Shown: positions 32,847 to 41,855, numbered from the stretch's first letter. The stretch: 64,000 nt of DNA from Limisalsivibrio acetivorans (GCF_000421105.1 NZ_ATWF01000002.1:1-64000); one strand, 5' to 3'. Numbers and translations: made by a program. The notes: generated by a model from the letters alone, not told the origin.

Positions 32847-32872
32847 GCCTGGTATTCTTAAGCCACAAACTA

Positions 32873-32902
32873 TTGAAATAAGCAACCATTACGTTCTATA
32901 GT
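32873..32902 (+). promoter_or_regulatory. Candidate promoter of the radical SAM/pyrophosphatase pair
   Basis: TTGAAA (32873-32878) and TATAGT (32897-32902) are 18 nt apart, with a good GGAGGA ribosome binding site following before the ATG at 32929. Confidence 0.45.
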
Positions 32903-32928
32903 GTGTCATAATTTATACGGAGGAACTG

Positions 32929-33924
32929 ATGGATATCCATGATATAGTGAACAAAGCTAGAACGAGAGAGGGCTTCACAAGGGAGGAGATTATCACCATG
33001 CTCTCCTTCCCCGAGAACAGCCTTGAAACATATATAATGATGGCCGAGGCAAAGCGTTTCTCCATGGAGCTTTGCGAAAACCAGGCGGAGGCACAGGGTC
33101 AGTTTGCCCTTAATCTTGCTCCCTGCCCAGAGAACTGCATGTTCTGCTCCTTTGCCATCCCCAACGGCATCTTTACCGAATCCACCATGCTTACCCCCGA
33201 AGAGGCTGTCTTCAGCGCAAAGAAACTTGAGGCGGACAACTCCACCTGCATATACATGATGGCCACCGCAAACATCGACATGGGCGAGTTCCTCGAAACC
33301 GCCGCCGAGGTTCGCAGAAACCTCAAACCCGAGACCATAATGATAGGGAACATCGGCGATCAGGATTATGATACGGCAAATAAGATAAAGGAAACCGGCT
33401 TCACCGGCCTCTACCACGCCCTGCGCATGGGGGAGGGAACGGATACGGATATCGATCCCGAACAAAGAAAAAGAAGCATAAAAACCTTCCAGGAGGCTGG
33501 TCTTGTGGTAGGAACATGCGTTGAGCCCATCGGACCGGAGCATTCAAACGAAGAGATTGCCGACAAGATCTTATTCGCTGCATCGGTGGACCCCGCATTC
33601 AGCGGAGCCGCAAGGAGGATCTCAATACCCGGAACAGACCTTGCGAAAAAGGGTATGATCAGCGAGATGCGCATGGCCCAGTGCGTTGCTGTAACTAGAT
33701 TAGCCACACCATCCAGTGTAATGGGAACATGCACCCACGAGCCCTGCACATTGGGCGCAGCGGCAGGTGCTAACCTCTTCTGGGCGGAGGTCGGCGCAAA
33801 CCCCAGAGATATCAAAGAGAAAACCGAGGAAGGGAGAGGGCACGATGTCGAATGGTGCCGCACAACCTTCGAAGAGGCAGGCTGGAGCCTCCGGAACGGT
33901 CTCTCACAGTTTTTCAACAAATAG
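32929..33924 (+). CDS. BioB/HydE-like radical SAM protein of unknown substrate
   Basis: A 331-residue radical SAM enzyme. The cluster motif is Cys66-X3-Cys70-X2-Cys73 (CPENCMFC), and the overall pattern, with YHALRMGEGTDTDIDPEQR and the TCVEPIGPEHSNEEI stretch, resembles biotin synthase and HydE/HmdB relatives. It should hold a [4Fe-4S] cluster and cleave S-adenosylmethionine. Additional cysteines late in the protein (CTHEPC near 268-273) may bind a second cluster or metal. It is not near biotin or hydrogenase genes, so neither BioB nor HydE can be asserted. The next gene, a pyrophosphatase, starts 17 nt after its stop codon. Confidence 0.8.
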   Translation: MDIHDIVNKARTREGFTREEIITMLSFPENSLETYIMMAEAKRFSMELCENQAEAQGQFALNLAPCPENCMFCSFAIPNGIFTESTMLTPEEAVFSAKKLEADNSTCIYMMATANIDMGEFLETAAEVRRNLKPETIMIGNIGDQDYDTANKIKETGFTGLYHALRMGEGTDTDIDPEQRKRSIKTFQEAGLVVGTCVEPIGPEHSNEEIADKILFAASVDPAFSGAARRISIPGTDLAKKGMISEMRMAQCVAVTRLATPSSVMGTCTHEPCTLGAAAGANLFWAEVGANPRDIKEKTEEGRGHDVEWCRTTFEEAGWSLRNGLSQFFNK

Positions 33925-33941
33925 ATTCAGGCGGGAGAGCA

Positions 33942-35582
33942 ATGTCAGAAATACTTGTTATTGGGCATAAAAATCCGGATACAGACTCCATAGCCTCCGC
34001 ATACTGCTATGCGGAACTTAAGAAAGAGCTGGATAAATCAAACCGCTATCTGCCGGCAAGATGCGGAAACATTAATAAGCAGACACGATACATCTTCGAC
34101 CGGTTCGGCGTAACACCACCCCCCTTTATCAAGGATGTTTACCCGAAGGTTAGCGATGTTATGACCCATAAGGTTGTGGCCATCGATGTAAACGAGCCGG
34201 TATACGGGGTTATCCGCAATATCGACGAACTCAAGATACGCATAACCCCTGTTGTATCCGGCGGGAACAGGCTGGAAGGGGTCGTGAGCATATATGAGCT
34301 CTCCGAATTCCTCGCCACACGTGACGTACAGACAAAGCCTGTCCTGCATTTCCGGGCGGAAAATTTCGCCAAGGTTATCAAGGGGCACTTCCACTACCGG
34401 GGAAAGGACGAGGAGTTCAGCGCAACGGTTATGATCGGTGCAATGCCCTACGACCGCTTCCGTGAGAGGATGGAGGCACAGGAGACCTCGGACATCGTTC
34501 TAGTTGTGGGCAAAAGGCGTGACATTATCGAATACGCAGTACGCAGACAGCTCCCTGCAATCATCCTTACGGGGATCAAAGATGAGCAGGATCTGGATAT
34601 AGATTTCTCCGGCTACGAGGGGTGGGTCTACATCTCCGAGCTGGATACGGCGGAGACTATGCGGAGGCTTCAGCTTTCCTTACCCACCAAGGCGGTTATG
34701 GCAAAGAACGTCCCCACCTGTGTGGAGGAGGATTACCTCGAAACGGTTCGTGAGACCCTCCTGAGCATCGACCATAAGGGTATGCCCGTGGTGAAGGAGG
34801 ACAGGCTCTCCGGAATAATCACCCGCTCGGACCTTATAAAGAAGGCCCAGCGTCAGCTTATTCTCATGGACCACAACGAGATGGGCCAGGCTGTGGATGG
34901 TGCGGATAGTGCGAAGATCCTCGAGATCGTTGATCATCACCGACTCGGAACCATTAAAACCATGACCCCCATACACTTCTTCGCAAAACCTGTAGGGAGC
35001 ACATGCACCCTTGTTTTCCAGCAGTACAGGATAAACGGCGTCGAGGTCGATAAGAGTATCGCAGGCCTGCTCCTCTCAGGCATTCTTTCGGACACTGTCA
35101 TCCTCAAATCACCCACAACCACCGATGAGGACATCCGTGCTGTGGAGGAGCTGAGCGAGATAGCCGGACTTGATTACAGCGAGTTCGGCGTTGATATGTT
35201 CTCTGCCACGGACAGCCTGAAAACCAGAAAACCCGAAAGCGTTATCACCACCGACTTCAAGATGTACGAAGAATTCGGCGTAACCGTCGGCATAAGTCAG
35301 GTTGAGGTTGTGACCCTTGAAGAGGTGGAAGAGGTAAAGGACAGCCTTTTTGAGGCACTTGAAACTGTAATGAATGAGAAGCAGGCGGACTGGGGCATGC
35401 TCCTCATAACAGATATAATAAGAGAGGAAAGCATCCTCCTTACCACAGGCTTTGAGGCGGCTGAAAAGATACTGGCATACAACAAAGAGGGTTCCCAGCA
35501 GTTCCGTCTGCCGGGGGTTCTTTCAAGGAAGAAACAGCTTCTACCCGAGGTTCTCAGGGTTCTGGAGGAGCTGAACGGATAG
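33942..35582 (+). CDS. ppaC: Family II (manganese-dependent) inorganic pyrophosphatase with CBS and DRTGG domains
   Basis: A 546-residue CBS-type family II pyrophosphatase that hydrolyses pyrophosphate and is regulated by adenine nucleotides. The DHH part is split: GHKNPDTDSI at the N terminus, then a regulatory insert of CBS1 (KVSDVMTHKVV, residues about 65-125), DRTGG-like region and CBS2 (TKAVMAKNVPTCVEED to SGIITRSDL, about 245-300), then MDHNE and DHHRLG, and the DHHA2 domain ending in the SRKKQLLP substrate-binding motif. All metal ligands appear intact. The start at 33942 has GGGAG upstream; a longer frame reaching back into the radical SAM gene is rejected. It lies across from the polyphosphate operon, so phosphate metabolism is clustered here. 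Confidence 0.93.
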   Translation: MSEILVIGHKNPDTDSIASAYCYAELKKELDKSNRYLPARCGNINKQTRYIFDRFGVTPPPFIKDVYPKVSDVMTHKVVAIDVNEPVYGVIRNIDELKIRITPVVSGGNRLEGVVSIYELSEFLATRDVQTKPVLHFRAENFAKVIKGHFHYRGKDEEFSATVMIGAMPYDRFRERMEAQETSDIVLVVGKRRDIIEYAVRRQLPAIILTGIKDEQDLDIDFSGYEGWVYISELDTAETMRRLQLSLPTKAVMAKNVPTCVEEDYLETVRETLLSIDHKGMPVVKEDRLSGIITRSDLIKKAQRQLILMDHNEMGQAVDGADSAKILEIVDHHRLGTIKTMTPIHFFAKPVGSTCTLVFQQYRINGVEVDKSIAGLLLSGILSDTVILKSPTTTDEDIRAVEELSEIAGLDYSEFGVDMFSATDSLKTRKPESVITTDFKMYEEFGVTVGISQVEVVTLEEVEEVKDSLFEALETVMNEKQADWGMLLITDIIREESILLTTGFEAAEKILAYNKEGSQQFRLPGVLSRKKQLLPEVLRVLEELNG

Positions 35583-35586
35583 GTAG

Positions 35587-36663
35587 TCAAAGGGGGCGTT
35601 TCAACTGCATAATACGCCGGTACGCCTCCTCGATCCTGCCTCTGCTAAGCTCACCCGACTCTACCCCTTTCAGGATATAACCAACAGCCTTTTCAGGGAA
35701 ATCGGGTACATATTCGAAATAGTTTGAATATATGAGCACATCAGCACCCGCTGAAACAGACCTTACGACGGCAGTTTCAAGGCCGTAGTTATCGCTCACA
35801 GCACCCATCTGCAGGTCATCGGTAAAAAGAACTCCATCGTAGCCAATTCCCTTTCTCAGCATACCTATCTGCTTATTCGACATTGTGGCGGGATATTCAG
35901 TATCAATCTTCTTATTGAACACATGAGCACTCATGATACTATCTACCATCCCAGCGTCTAGAAGAGCCTTATAAGGTTGAAGCTCATCTTTGCTCCATGT
36001 ATCTGTAACATCGGTGAAGCCTTTGTGGCTGTCGGTCATGGCACTTCCGTGGCCGGGGAAGTGCTTTATGCTGGTGATAACACCCATCTCTCTATGCGCC
36101 TTTATGAAGCTTTCGGCATATTCTGTAACGGTGTCCGAATCCCTGCCGAAGCTTCTGCCGATTCTCCCGATGGCGGGTGAGTCGGGGTTTACATTCAAAT
36201 CCACAACGGGGGCGAAATTCACATTAAAGCCCGCATCCTTAACCATTCGGGCAAGCTTTGAGTAAAGCTTTTCCGCTTGAACGGCGTTCATACCCTCAGA
36301 TACGGACTGATGTGATGGAAAGTCCTCAAAACCCTTCTTATCCCTGAGCCTCTGTACCTTCCCCCCTTCTTCGTCCACCGCTGTGAAAAGCGGGTGCATA
36401 TCCGGAGCGGATGACTTGAGATTATCGTTAAGCCGTCTGGTCTGTTCCGGGTTGTCGATGTTGTATGCGTAGAATACCACGCCCCCCACCAGTCCCTCTC
36501 TGATCTGGGCTTTCAACAGGGATACACTTTCATTATCCGCATGAGTCCCGCGGAAGCCCACCATGATCATCTGCCCCGCCATCTGTTTAAGATCGGGTTC
36601 TTCGGCCTTAGTCGGGATTACGGAAACAACCATTACGGCAAGGATTAAGAGAATCTTTTTCAT
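35587..36663 (-). CDS. nagZ: Glycoside hydrolase family 3 protein (NagZ-like beta-N-acetylhexosaminidase)
   Basis: A 358-residue family 3 glycosidase with a signal peptide (about residues 1-20), so it is exported, unlike the cytoplasmic NagZ of E. coli. It contains VGFRGTHAD, the family motif KHFPGHG with the downstream DSH that provides the acid/base Asp-His dyad of NagZ, and FTDDLQMGA containing the catalytic nucleophile aspartate. It should remove N-acetylglucosamine from peptidoglycan fragments or other beta-linked chains. The ATG at 36663 is chosen because the signal peptide begins there; a GTG 15 nt upstream is possible. No clear ribosome binding site is visible. Confidence 0.88.
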   Translation of the reverse strand: MKKILLILAVMVVSVIPTKAEEPDLKQMAGQMIMVGFRGTHADNESVSLLKAQIREGLVGGVVFYAYNIDNPEQTRRLNDNLKSSAPDMHPLFTAVDEEGGKVQRLRDKKGFEDFPSHQSVSEGMNAVQAEKLYSKLARMVKDAGFNVNFAPVVDLNVNPDSPAIGRIGRSFGRDSDTVTEYAESFIKAHREMGVITSIKHFPGHGSAMTDSHKGFTDVTDTWSKDELQPYKALLDAGMVDSIMSAHVFNKKIDTEYPATMSNKQIGMLRKGIGYDGVLFTDDLQMGAVSDNYGLETAVVRSVSAGADVLIYSNYFEYVPDFPEKAVGYILKGVESGELSRGRIEEAYRRIMQLKRPL

Positions 36664-36746
36664 GGAGCCAGAATACACCGCAGGATGTTTGTTTTCAAGC
36701 CTGTGTGTATGGGGATATAATTGTTTTTCAGCAGAGGGGGCGGATA

Positions 36747-37178
36747 TTGTTCAGGGAGATCGAGGGCGAGCTAAAGGATTACATCGGCAGATGCATAATA
36801 GCCATAACCACAAACGGAACCGTTAAAAAGGACGGCAGTGCAAATATGGGGCGGGGAAACGCCAGAGAATTTGCCGCCCTCTTCCCCGACATTCCGAAGA
36901 TATTGGGTCGAAAGATCAGCGAATCGGGCAACCGTGTACACATATTATCCGATAATATAGTGAGCTTCCCTGTGGAGCACTGCTTCTATGACAATCCTGA
37001 TCCGAAACTTATTGAAGCATCAGCAAAACAGCTCCGTGAGCTTGCGGACGAAAAGGGGTGGAGCGAAATAGTAGTCCCCAGACCCGGCTGCGGAGGGGGC
37101 GGCCTGCGCTGGGAGGATGTAAGGCCTATACTGGTCGGGTTCTTCGATGAAAGGTTCCTTATTATCTCAAAAGTATAG
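36747..37178 (+). CDS. Macrodomain (ADP-ribose-binding) protein
   Basis: A stand-alone macrodomain of about 143 residues. Features of the family: IAITTNGTVKKDGSANMGRGNAREF near the N terminus, which forms the ADP-ribose pocket, FPVE in the middle, and VVPRPGCGGGGLRWEDVRPIL, the phosphate-binding loop. Such proteins bind or remove ADP-ribose, or break down ADP-ribose-1-phosphate or O-acetyl-ADP-ribose. The TTG at 36747 has AGGGGG six bases upstream and is preferred; an in-frame ATG at 36705 without a ribosome binding site would add 14 residues. No ADP-ribosyltransferase or toxin gene is adjacent. It is divergent from the NagZ-like gene. Confidence 0.8.
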   Translation: MFREIEGELKDYIGRCIIAITTNGTVKKDGSANMGRGNAREFAALFPDIPKILGRKISESGNRVHILSDNIVSFPVEHCFYDNPDPKLIEASAKQLRELADEKGWSEIVVPRPGCGGGGLRWEDVRPILVGFFDERFLIISKV

Positions 37179-37219
37179 AACTTTCATGTAAACAGCGGAA
37201 AGTAAAATAGTTTTACCCG

Positions 37220-37248
37220 TTGCAGGCTCTATTGGCGCAATGTATCAT
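37220..37248 (+). promoter_or_regulatory. Promoter of the pseudopilin cluster
   Basis: TTGCAG (37220-37225) and TATCAT (37243-37248) are 17 nt apart. A small inverted repeat GTAAAA-TAG-TTTTAC (37202-37216) lies just upstream of the -35 element. The first pseudopilin gene begins about 43 nt after the -10 element, with GAGGAG in between. Confidence 0.6.
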
Positions 37249-37290
37249 TAACTGAACGGCATTTTCATTATATAGAGGAGTGATAACGGC

Positions 37291-38925
37291 GTGGCTGGCA
37301 GATTACACAGTGATTTCAAAGGTAAAAAAGATAAAAAGGGCTTCACCCTGGTGGAGATGGCCATAGTCCTTGTCATCGTAGGGCTTCTGCTCGGGCTGGG
37401 CTCCGCTGCGGTGGTGGCGCTCACAAAAACCGCCAAGGTGCGAAAGACCAAAGAGATTCTGGACAGTACACAGGACGGTCTCTCCTCATACATCGAAGAG
37501 AACAGCGAACTACCTTCAACCTCCGAGATTCAGAGTATACTCAGCGGATTCCAGGACGGCTTCGGTAAGGATGTGGGATACCACCCTGCCCCAAACCTTC
37601 TTAATGCCGACGATGTCTGCAACGCCAACTCCACAGGGCTCAGCGTGAGCATCGGCGGAAACACCGTGAACGATGTGGCATATATAATCATAAGTGCCGG
37701 TGAAAACAAAAACCCCCAGACCGGTATCTCCGGCGGAACGTATACAATACAGCCCGAAGGAACCATGGTTGACGACAACACCGACGGAATCAACAGGGTG
37801 GAATCCTATGACGACATCATCCGCTTTGCAACACTGGGCGAGCTTAAGCTGAATGCGGACTGTGGTGAGAAAAGGCTCAGGATACTTAATGAGGAGCTCC
37901 CCTTCGGCGTCACAGGGGAGGAATACAACGTTGAGTTCCTTGCAGACGGTGGTGTAACAGGTGGAGTGGGGGGAACTAGCTACGAGTGGTGTGTTGACGC
38001 CTACGGTGATGACAACATAAGCGGGATGACCTTCGGCGGGGGTGTCATAGACGACACAAACAACTGCGACAGGGATCTTGCCGTATACTACGAAGCCCCA
38101 AGCCTCGAATTAGATAATGCGGATAATACCCCAGCCTCGCCAGGTGCTTTCAGGTTCACCGTTCATGTGCGGGATTTCCTCGACACATCCGGAACCGATG
38201 ACAACTACGCAAGCAGGGACTACGTCCTCACCGTCCATCCGACCCTCAACACAGGGCAGGATGTATACAGCAAGGAGCGTGCAAAGATAGATCAGGTGAA
38301 GGAGATCGTTCAGACATACATAAACGCCGAGGGGAGCCTCCCCGGTGATAACGACGGCGACTACGGCAATAGTGACGGCGTTATCTCAACCGATGAGGCA
38401 AACACGGCTTATAACGAGCTCATTAATCAGGGGTATGCGGAGTATGACGATTTCGTATCCCCCATAATGCCGGACCGGTATTACGTCTTCACCCAGTGCA
38501 CACCCGAGCCCTACGGTTTCGTTGCCACCAGCGATACATACGAGGGACAGCCGCACACCAACACATGCGTATATATATCCGATACCCACATGGCGGATAT
38601 ACCCCCCGGAACGGAGCCAAACGTTAAAGCTATATCATACAGAGACTTCTGCGAGTATGAGAAGGGGCTGGACGACAGCGATATAAACATCGGAGAGGTA
38701 CGCAGGGTATACAACCCCAATAACGACAACGGTTGCCAGACGGACTTCCACGACTGCGACGTGGACAACAACGTGGAGCCCACAGGGCTAAACAACTGCA
38801 CCGGCGGGGATTACGATTTCAATCCTGTCATTTCCGCATACGCAGATGCCGATGAATGCCGCAAAGAGGAATCGGACAGGCCGACCCAGAAGTGGTGCAA
38901 CACAGTAATAATACAGATTTACTAA
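37291..38925 (+). CDS. Large pseudopilin-like protein with Ig-like module
   Basis: A 544-residue secreted protein. Near the N terminus is a class III (type IV prepilin) leader: a short basic stretch, then Gly17 followed by Phe-Thr-Leu-Val-Glu-Met and a 20-residue hydrophobic helix; the glutamate at mature position 5 is present. After the helix comes a pilin-like region, then a segment LPFGVTGEEYNVEFLADGG leading to YEWCV that resembles putative Ig-like (He_PIG-type) domains, and a cysteine-rich C-terminal half (at least eight Cys) that could be disulfide-bonded in the periplasm or outside. The start codon is GTG. It heads a three-gene set of related pseudopilins. Relation to a type II secretion or type IV pilus machine is inferred. 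Confidence 0.78.
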   Translation: MAGRLHSDFKGKKDKKGFTLVEMAIVLVIVGLLLGLGSAAVVALTKTAKVRKTKEILDSTQDGLSSYIEENSELPSTSEIQSILSGFQDGFGKDVGYHPAPNLLNADDVCNANSTGLSVSIGGNTVNDVAYIIISAGENKNPQTGISGGTYTIQPEGTMVDDNTDGINRVESYDDIIRFATLGELKLNADCGEKRLRILNEELPFGVTGEEYNVEFLADGGVTGGVGGTSYEWCVDAYGDDNISGMTFGGGVIDDTNNCDRDLAVYYEAPSLELDNADNTPASPGAFRFTVHVRDFLDTSGTDDNYASRDYVLTVHPTLNTGQDVYSKERAKIDQVKEIVQTYINAEGSLPGDNDGDYGNSDGVISTDEANTAYNELINQGYAEYDDFVSPIMPDRYYVFTQCTPEPYGFVATSDTYEGQPHTNTCVYISDTHMADIPPGTEPNVKAISYRDFCEYEKGLDDSDINIGEVRRVYNPNNDNGCQTDFHDCDVDNNVEPTGLNNCTGGDYDFNPVISAYADADECRKEESDRPTQKWCNTVIIQIY

Positions 38926-38926
38926 G

Positions 38927-39862
38927 ATGATAAACGACCGCAGAGGCTTCCTCTCCATATACTTCTTTCTGTTCTTCACCTTCATCGCCGCCGCCGCAAC
39001 GGTGGGGATAGGATACTATGCAAATCTGAACCGTGTGGAAAAGGCCAAGGATATCAGAAGGTTCCTGAGCACAGCCGGAGACAGGGTTTCTGCATTCTAT
39101 GCCGCAAACGGACGCCTCCCCGACGGAACCGAGTTCCGTACGGAGATAACAGGGGGACAGACAGACCCCTACGGAACGGAGGCTTACTACATTTACGATC
39201 AGAATATCACCACCAAAGAGGATGTTTGCACCACGAATAATACCTCCCTAACCTTACGCAAATGCGGGGATGCCCCCTGTACCGACATCAGGAGCGAAAC
39301 GGATGACATCCTTTTCATCATTGGCTCCAGAGGCTACAACAAGAATAAACAGATCGGCGGTGTTAACGGAGTTGACCACGGGATAGACACCTACTCACGC
39401 ATCGATGTGGACAACGACACCACAATCAACCGTGTGGAGGAGTTCGACGATATTATCATATACAAAACCCTCGCCGAGATTCAGGGGAGAACGGAATGCG
39501 ACGGAAGCTCCGGGCTCACCTTCATGAACACCATCCTCCCCTTCCCCGAACCGGAAAAGGACTACAGCGCAAGGATCTACGCCAAAGGGGCGAACTACAT
39601 CGAATGGTGCGTGGAGGATGCGAGCGGGCTGAACCCCTCCTTCATAGAGGATGACGGCAATATCATGAACGAATCTGTCAACTGCATAAATGATTACTCC
39701 TACGGGACAAACTGGTACGAATCGGACTATGTGGAGGTTTCCGTAACCTATGTTACGGATAATACGGACTACACCAGCGACAACAACGACTTCACGGTCT
39801 TTATAACCCATGACGGCACAAGCTTTAATAAACAGATATTCACGGTGGGATATGAGCAGTAG
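38927..39862 (+). CDS. Atypical pseudopilin-like protein lacking the position-5 glutamate
   Basis: A 311-residue protein with a short basic leader (MINDRRG) and a hydrophobic helix starting Phe-Leu-Ser-Ile-Tyr, so the prepilin cut site after Gly7 seems kept but residue 5 of the mature form is tyrosine, not glutamate. In type II secretion, GspK-type tip pseudopilins also lack Glu5. The middle and C-terminal parts repeat the plan of the neighbours: an INRVEEFDDIIIYKTLAEI segment, then a LPF...YSARIYAKGANYIEWCVED Ig-like start, with several cysteines. The ATG follows the stop of the first pseudopilin by one base. It probably caps or joins the tip complex formed by the other two. Confidence 0.72.
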   Translation: MINDRRGFLSIYFFLFFTFIAAAATVGIGYYANLNRVEKAKDIRRFLSTAGDRVSAFYAANGRLPDGTEFRTEITGGQTDPYGTEAYYIYDQNITTKEDVCTTNNTSLTLRKCGDAPCTDIRSETDDILFIIGSRGYNKNKQIGGVNGVDHGIDTYSRIDVDNDTTINRVEEFDDIIIYKTLAEIQGRTECDGSSGLTFMNTILPFPEPEKDYSARIYAKGANYIEWCVEDASGLNPSFIEDDGNIMNESVNCINDYSYGTNWYESDYVEVSVTYVTDNTDYTSDNNDFTVFITHDGTSFNKQIFTVGYEQ

Positions 39863-41780
39863 ACGGGGATTCACCATCGTTGAGATGGCAGTGGTTCTTA
39901 TAATCATAGGCGTGGTCATATCACTTGGCATATACTCCCTAAGCTCACTCCAGCGGGGAACGAAATCCCTTGAAAATGAACAGGAGATTGACCGCATCTT
40001 CTACGGCATCATGGAGGAGAGCATCATGGACAGGGAGCTCCCCTCCACGGTTGCAGAAACGGATAAGTTCGGCAGGGATATCCTCTATATACCCGCTCCA
40101 GCCATCGCTGGCAGCGAATCTGTCTGTAATATACACAGTACTGGACTGAACATCATAAGCGGTGGCAGAACGGTGAACAACGTTGCCTATCTCCTCATCA
40201 GCGGCGGAGAGAACAGAAACATCCAGACGGGAACAATATCCCCCATAACGGTATACAACCATATGAGCGTCAGCGTTGACGACTACCCGGCGGATGTGGA
40301 CAGTGCAGAGACCTACGACGATAACGTCCGCTGGGCAACCCTCCCCGAACTGCGCAAAAGGGCGGGATGTTCCGCAGAAAGGCTGAGGATTGTCACAGAC
40401 AGCATCCCTAAAGGTGCTGTGGATAAGGCATACTCAGCCACATTCAAGGCCGCCGGAGGAAGACCATACTCAAACGGGGAATACAACTGGTGCGCCATTG
40501 TAAACAACCCTCTGGTGAAAGGGGATCTGGGGCTGAATGACTGCACAGACAACAGCGATTTCACAAAAACGAGGAACTATACTGTCTCCGGTACATTGAA
40601 CCTCTCTAAGCCCGGCTCATACTCCATAAGGGTCTACGTTCAGGATAACGGTACTGACAACACCGATGCGCTCTTTCCGCTCGTTATAAATCCGGAGTAC
40701 ATAGCCTCTGTATCAAGCCCCCAGCAAGAAGAGGACGAAGGGGGTGACGGCGGCGGGGATTCGGATATCGCCTTCACCGACTTCAACCAGCTAAGCCGAT
40801 TCGAAGAACCGGGATACACAAGACTTGATGTTCATAAAGAAGAAGGAGCCTCACCGGAGGAAAACACGCTCAGGATACTGTCCGACGGCAATAATAACGC
40901 CTTCTCCTGCACATGGTATCCTGACAGCTTCCAGCTCTATTCACTGGACGGAAGCATAAACAACACCATGATCTCCTACTTTGAGGCGGCCTTTACCGAT
41001 GACCCTGATTTAGGAGGTGGCTTCACCTATGCTGTCATTGCGGGGGACTACCCCGAAACAACACCCTGTGGTAACAAACAGGGGGGAGATCTCGGCTATG
41101 ACAACAACCATGACGGTCCGGAGAGCTTCGCCATAGAGTTTGATCTTGAATCGGAATCCTCCAACAACGATCCCCTCAATGCGGAGAACCACGCAGCCGT
41201 TGTGCACTCCGAAAGAAGGCTGAAGATGCACCCCTCCCAAAACTACATACGAAACATCGACTACTATTGGACAAACCTGCACACCTTTCTCAGAGAACCC
41301 CTTGGCGGAACGTTTCTGAGCTATATACCCAATGATGACTGCTCCCTAGTAAACGTAGAACCGGACGCCTGCTTCTACGAAGATGGGGAGGACAGCTGGC
41401 TGGTGGACAACTCCCCCTTCAGGGTGCGTGTGGAGGTATATCCGGATATTCAGCCCGGGCTAGCCTGCACAAAATGCCTGAGCCCGAATATCGACTACCC
41501 GATGGGTCCTCCGGAAAACCCGAATGATGATGTATACGAAGAGCCGGTCTGCACTGAGGTTTTCGTCTGGATAGACAAGGCGATGGACAGCGTATTTGAC
41601 GGCTTCGACAACATGACAGCGGAGAAGGCGCAGGAGGCGGGCATCGAGGAGCCGACAATGTATGACTGCTTCCCGATGTGGGAGAACATGCAGAACATAC
41701 GCATAGGCTTCACAGCGGGTGCCGATAAAAACGATCTGGAAATAAAAATATCCAATTATAAGATGAAGATGGTGGACTAA
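39852..41780 (+). CDS. Large pseudopilin-like protein with Ig-like and L-type-lectin-like regions
   Basis: A 642-residue protein starting MSSRRG, then Phe-Thr-Ile-Val-Glu-Met and a hydrophobic helix: a clean type IV prepilin N terminus with Glu5. Next comes the same pilin/Ig-like plan as in the two upstream proteins (AETYDDNVRWATLPELR, then YSATFKAAGG and YNWCA). An acidic, glycine-rich linker (EEDEGGDGGGDSD near 295-307) joins it to a C-terminal region whose segments FAIEFDLESESSNNDPLNAENHAAVVH, FRVRVEVYP, VFVWID and IRIGFTAG resemble the concanavalin-like fold of L-type lectins. It may be an adhesin carried on a pseudopilus. The chosen start overlaps the previous gene by 11 bases; a longer frame beginning at 39810 is unlikely. 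Confidence 0.75.
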   Translation: MSSRRGFTIVEMAVVLIIIGVVISLGIYSLSSLQRGTKSLENEQEIDRIFYGIMEESIMDRELPSTVAETDKFGRDILYIPAPAIAGSESVCNIHSTGLNIISGGRTVNNVAYLLISGGENRNIQTGTISPITVYNHMSVSVDDYPADVDSAETYDDNVRWATLPELRKRAGCSAERLRIVTDSIPKGAVDKAYSATFKAAGGRPYSNGEYNWCAIVNNPLVKGDLGLNDCTDNSDFTKTRNYTVSGTLNLSKPGSYSIRVYVQDNGTDNTDALFPLVINPEYIASVSSPQQEEDEGGDGGGDSDIAFTDFNQLSRFEEPGYTRLDVHKEEGASPEENTLRILSDGNNNAFSCTWYPDSFQLYSLDGSINNTMISYFEAAFTDDPDLGGGFTYAVIAGDYPETTPCGNKQGGDLGYDNNHDGPESFAIEFDLESESSNNDPLNAENHAAVVHSERRLKMHPSQNYIRNIDYYWTNLHTFLREPLGGTFLSYIPNDDCSLVNVEPDACFYEDGEDSWLVDNSPFRVRVEVYPDIQPGLACTKCLSPNIDYPMGPPENPNDDVYEEPVCTEVFVWIDKAMDSVFDGFDNMTAEKAQEAGIEEPTMYDCFPMWENMQNIRIGFTAGADKNDLEIKISNYKMKMVD

Positions 41781-41794
41781 GGTTCATATTACCT

Positions 41795-41822
41795 TTGCTA
41801 CCCCCTCCCCCGGTGCTAAAAT
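41795..41822 (+). promoter_or_regulatory. Promoter of the lipoprotein/outer-membrane protein pair
   Basis: TTGCTA (41795-41800) and TAAAAT (41817-41822) are 16 nt apart, followed by AGGGGG before the ATG at 41856. This would allow the pair to be expressed apart from the pseudopilins. Confidence 0.5.
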
Positions 41823-41855
41823 CAGATATAACACCTTTTTAAACAGGGGGAAACC

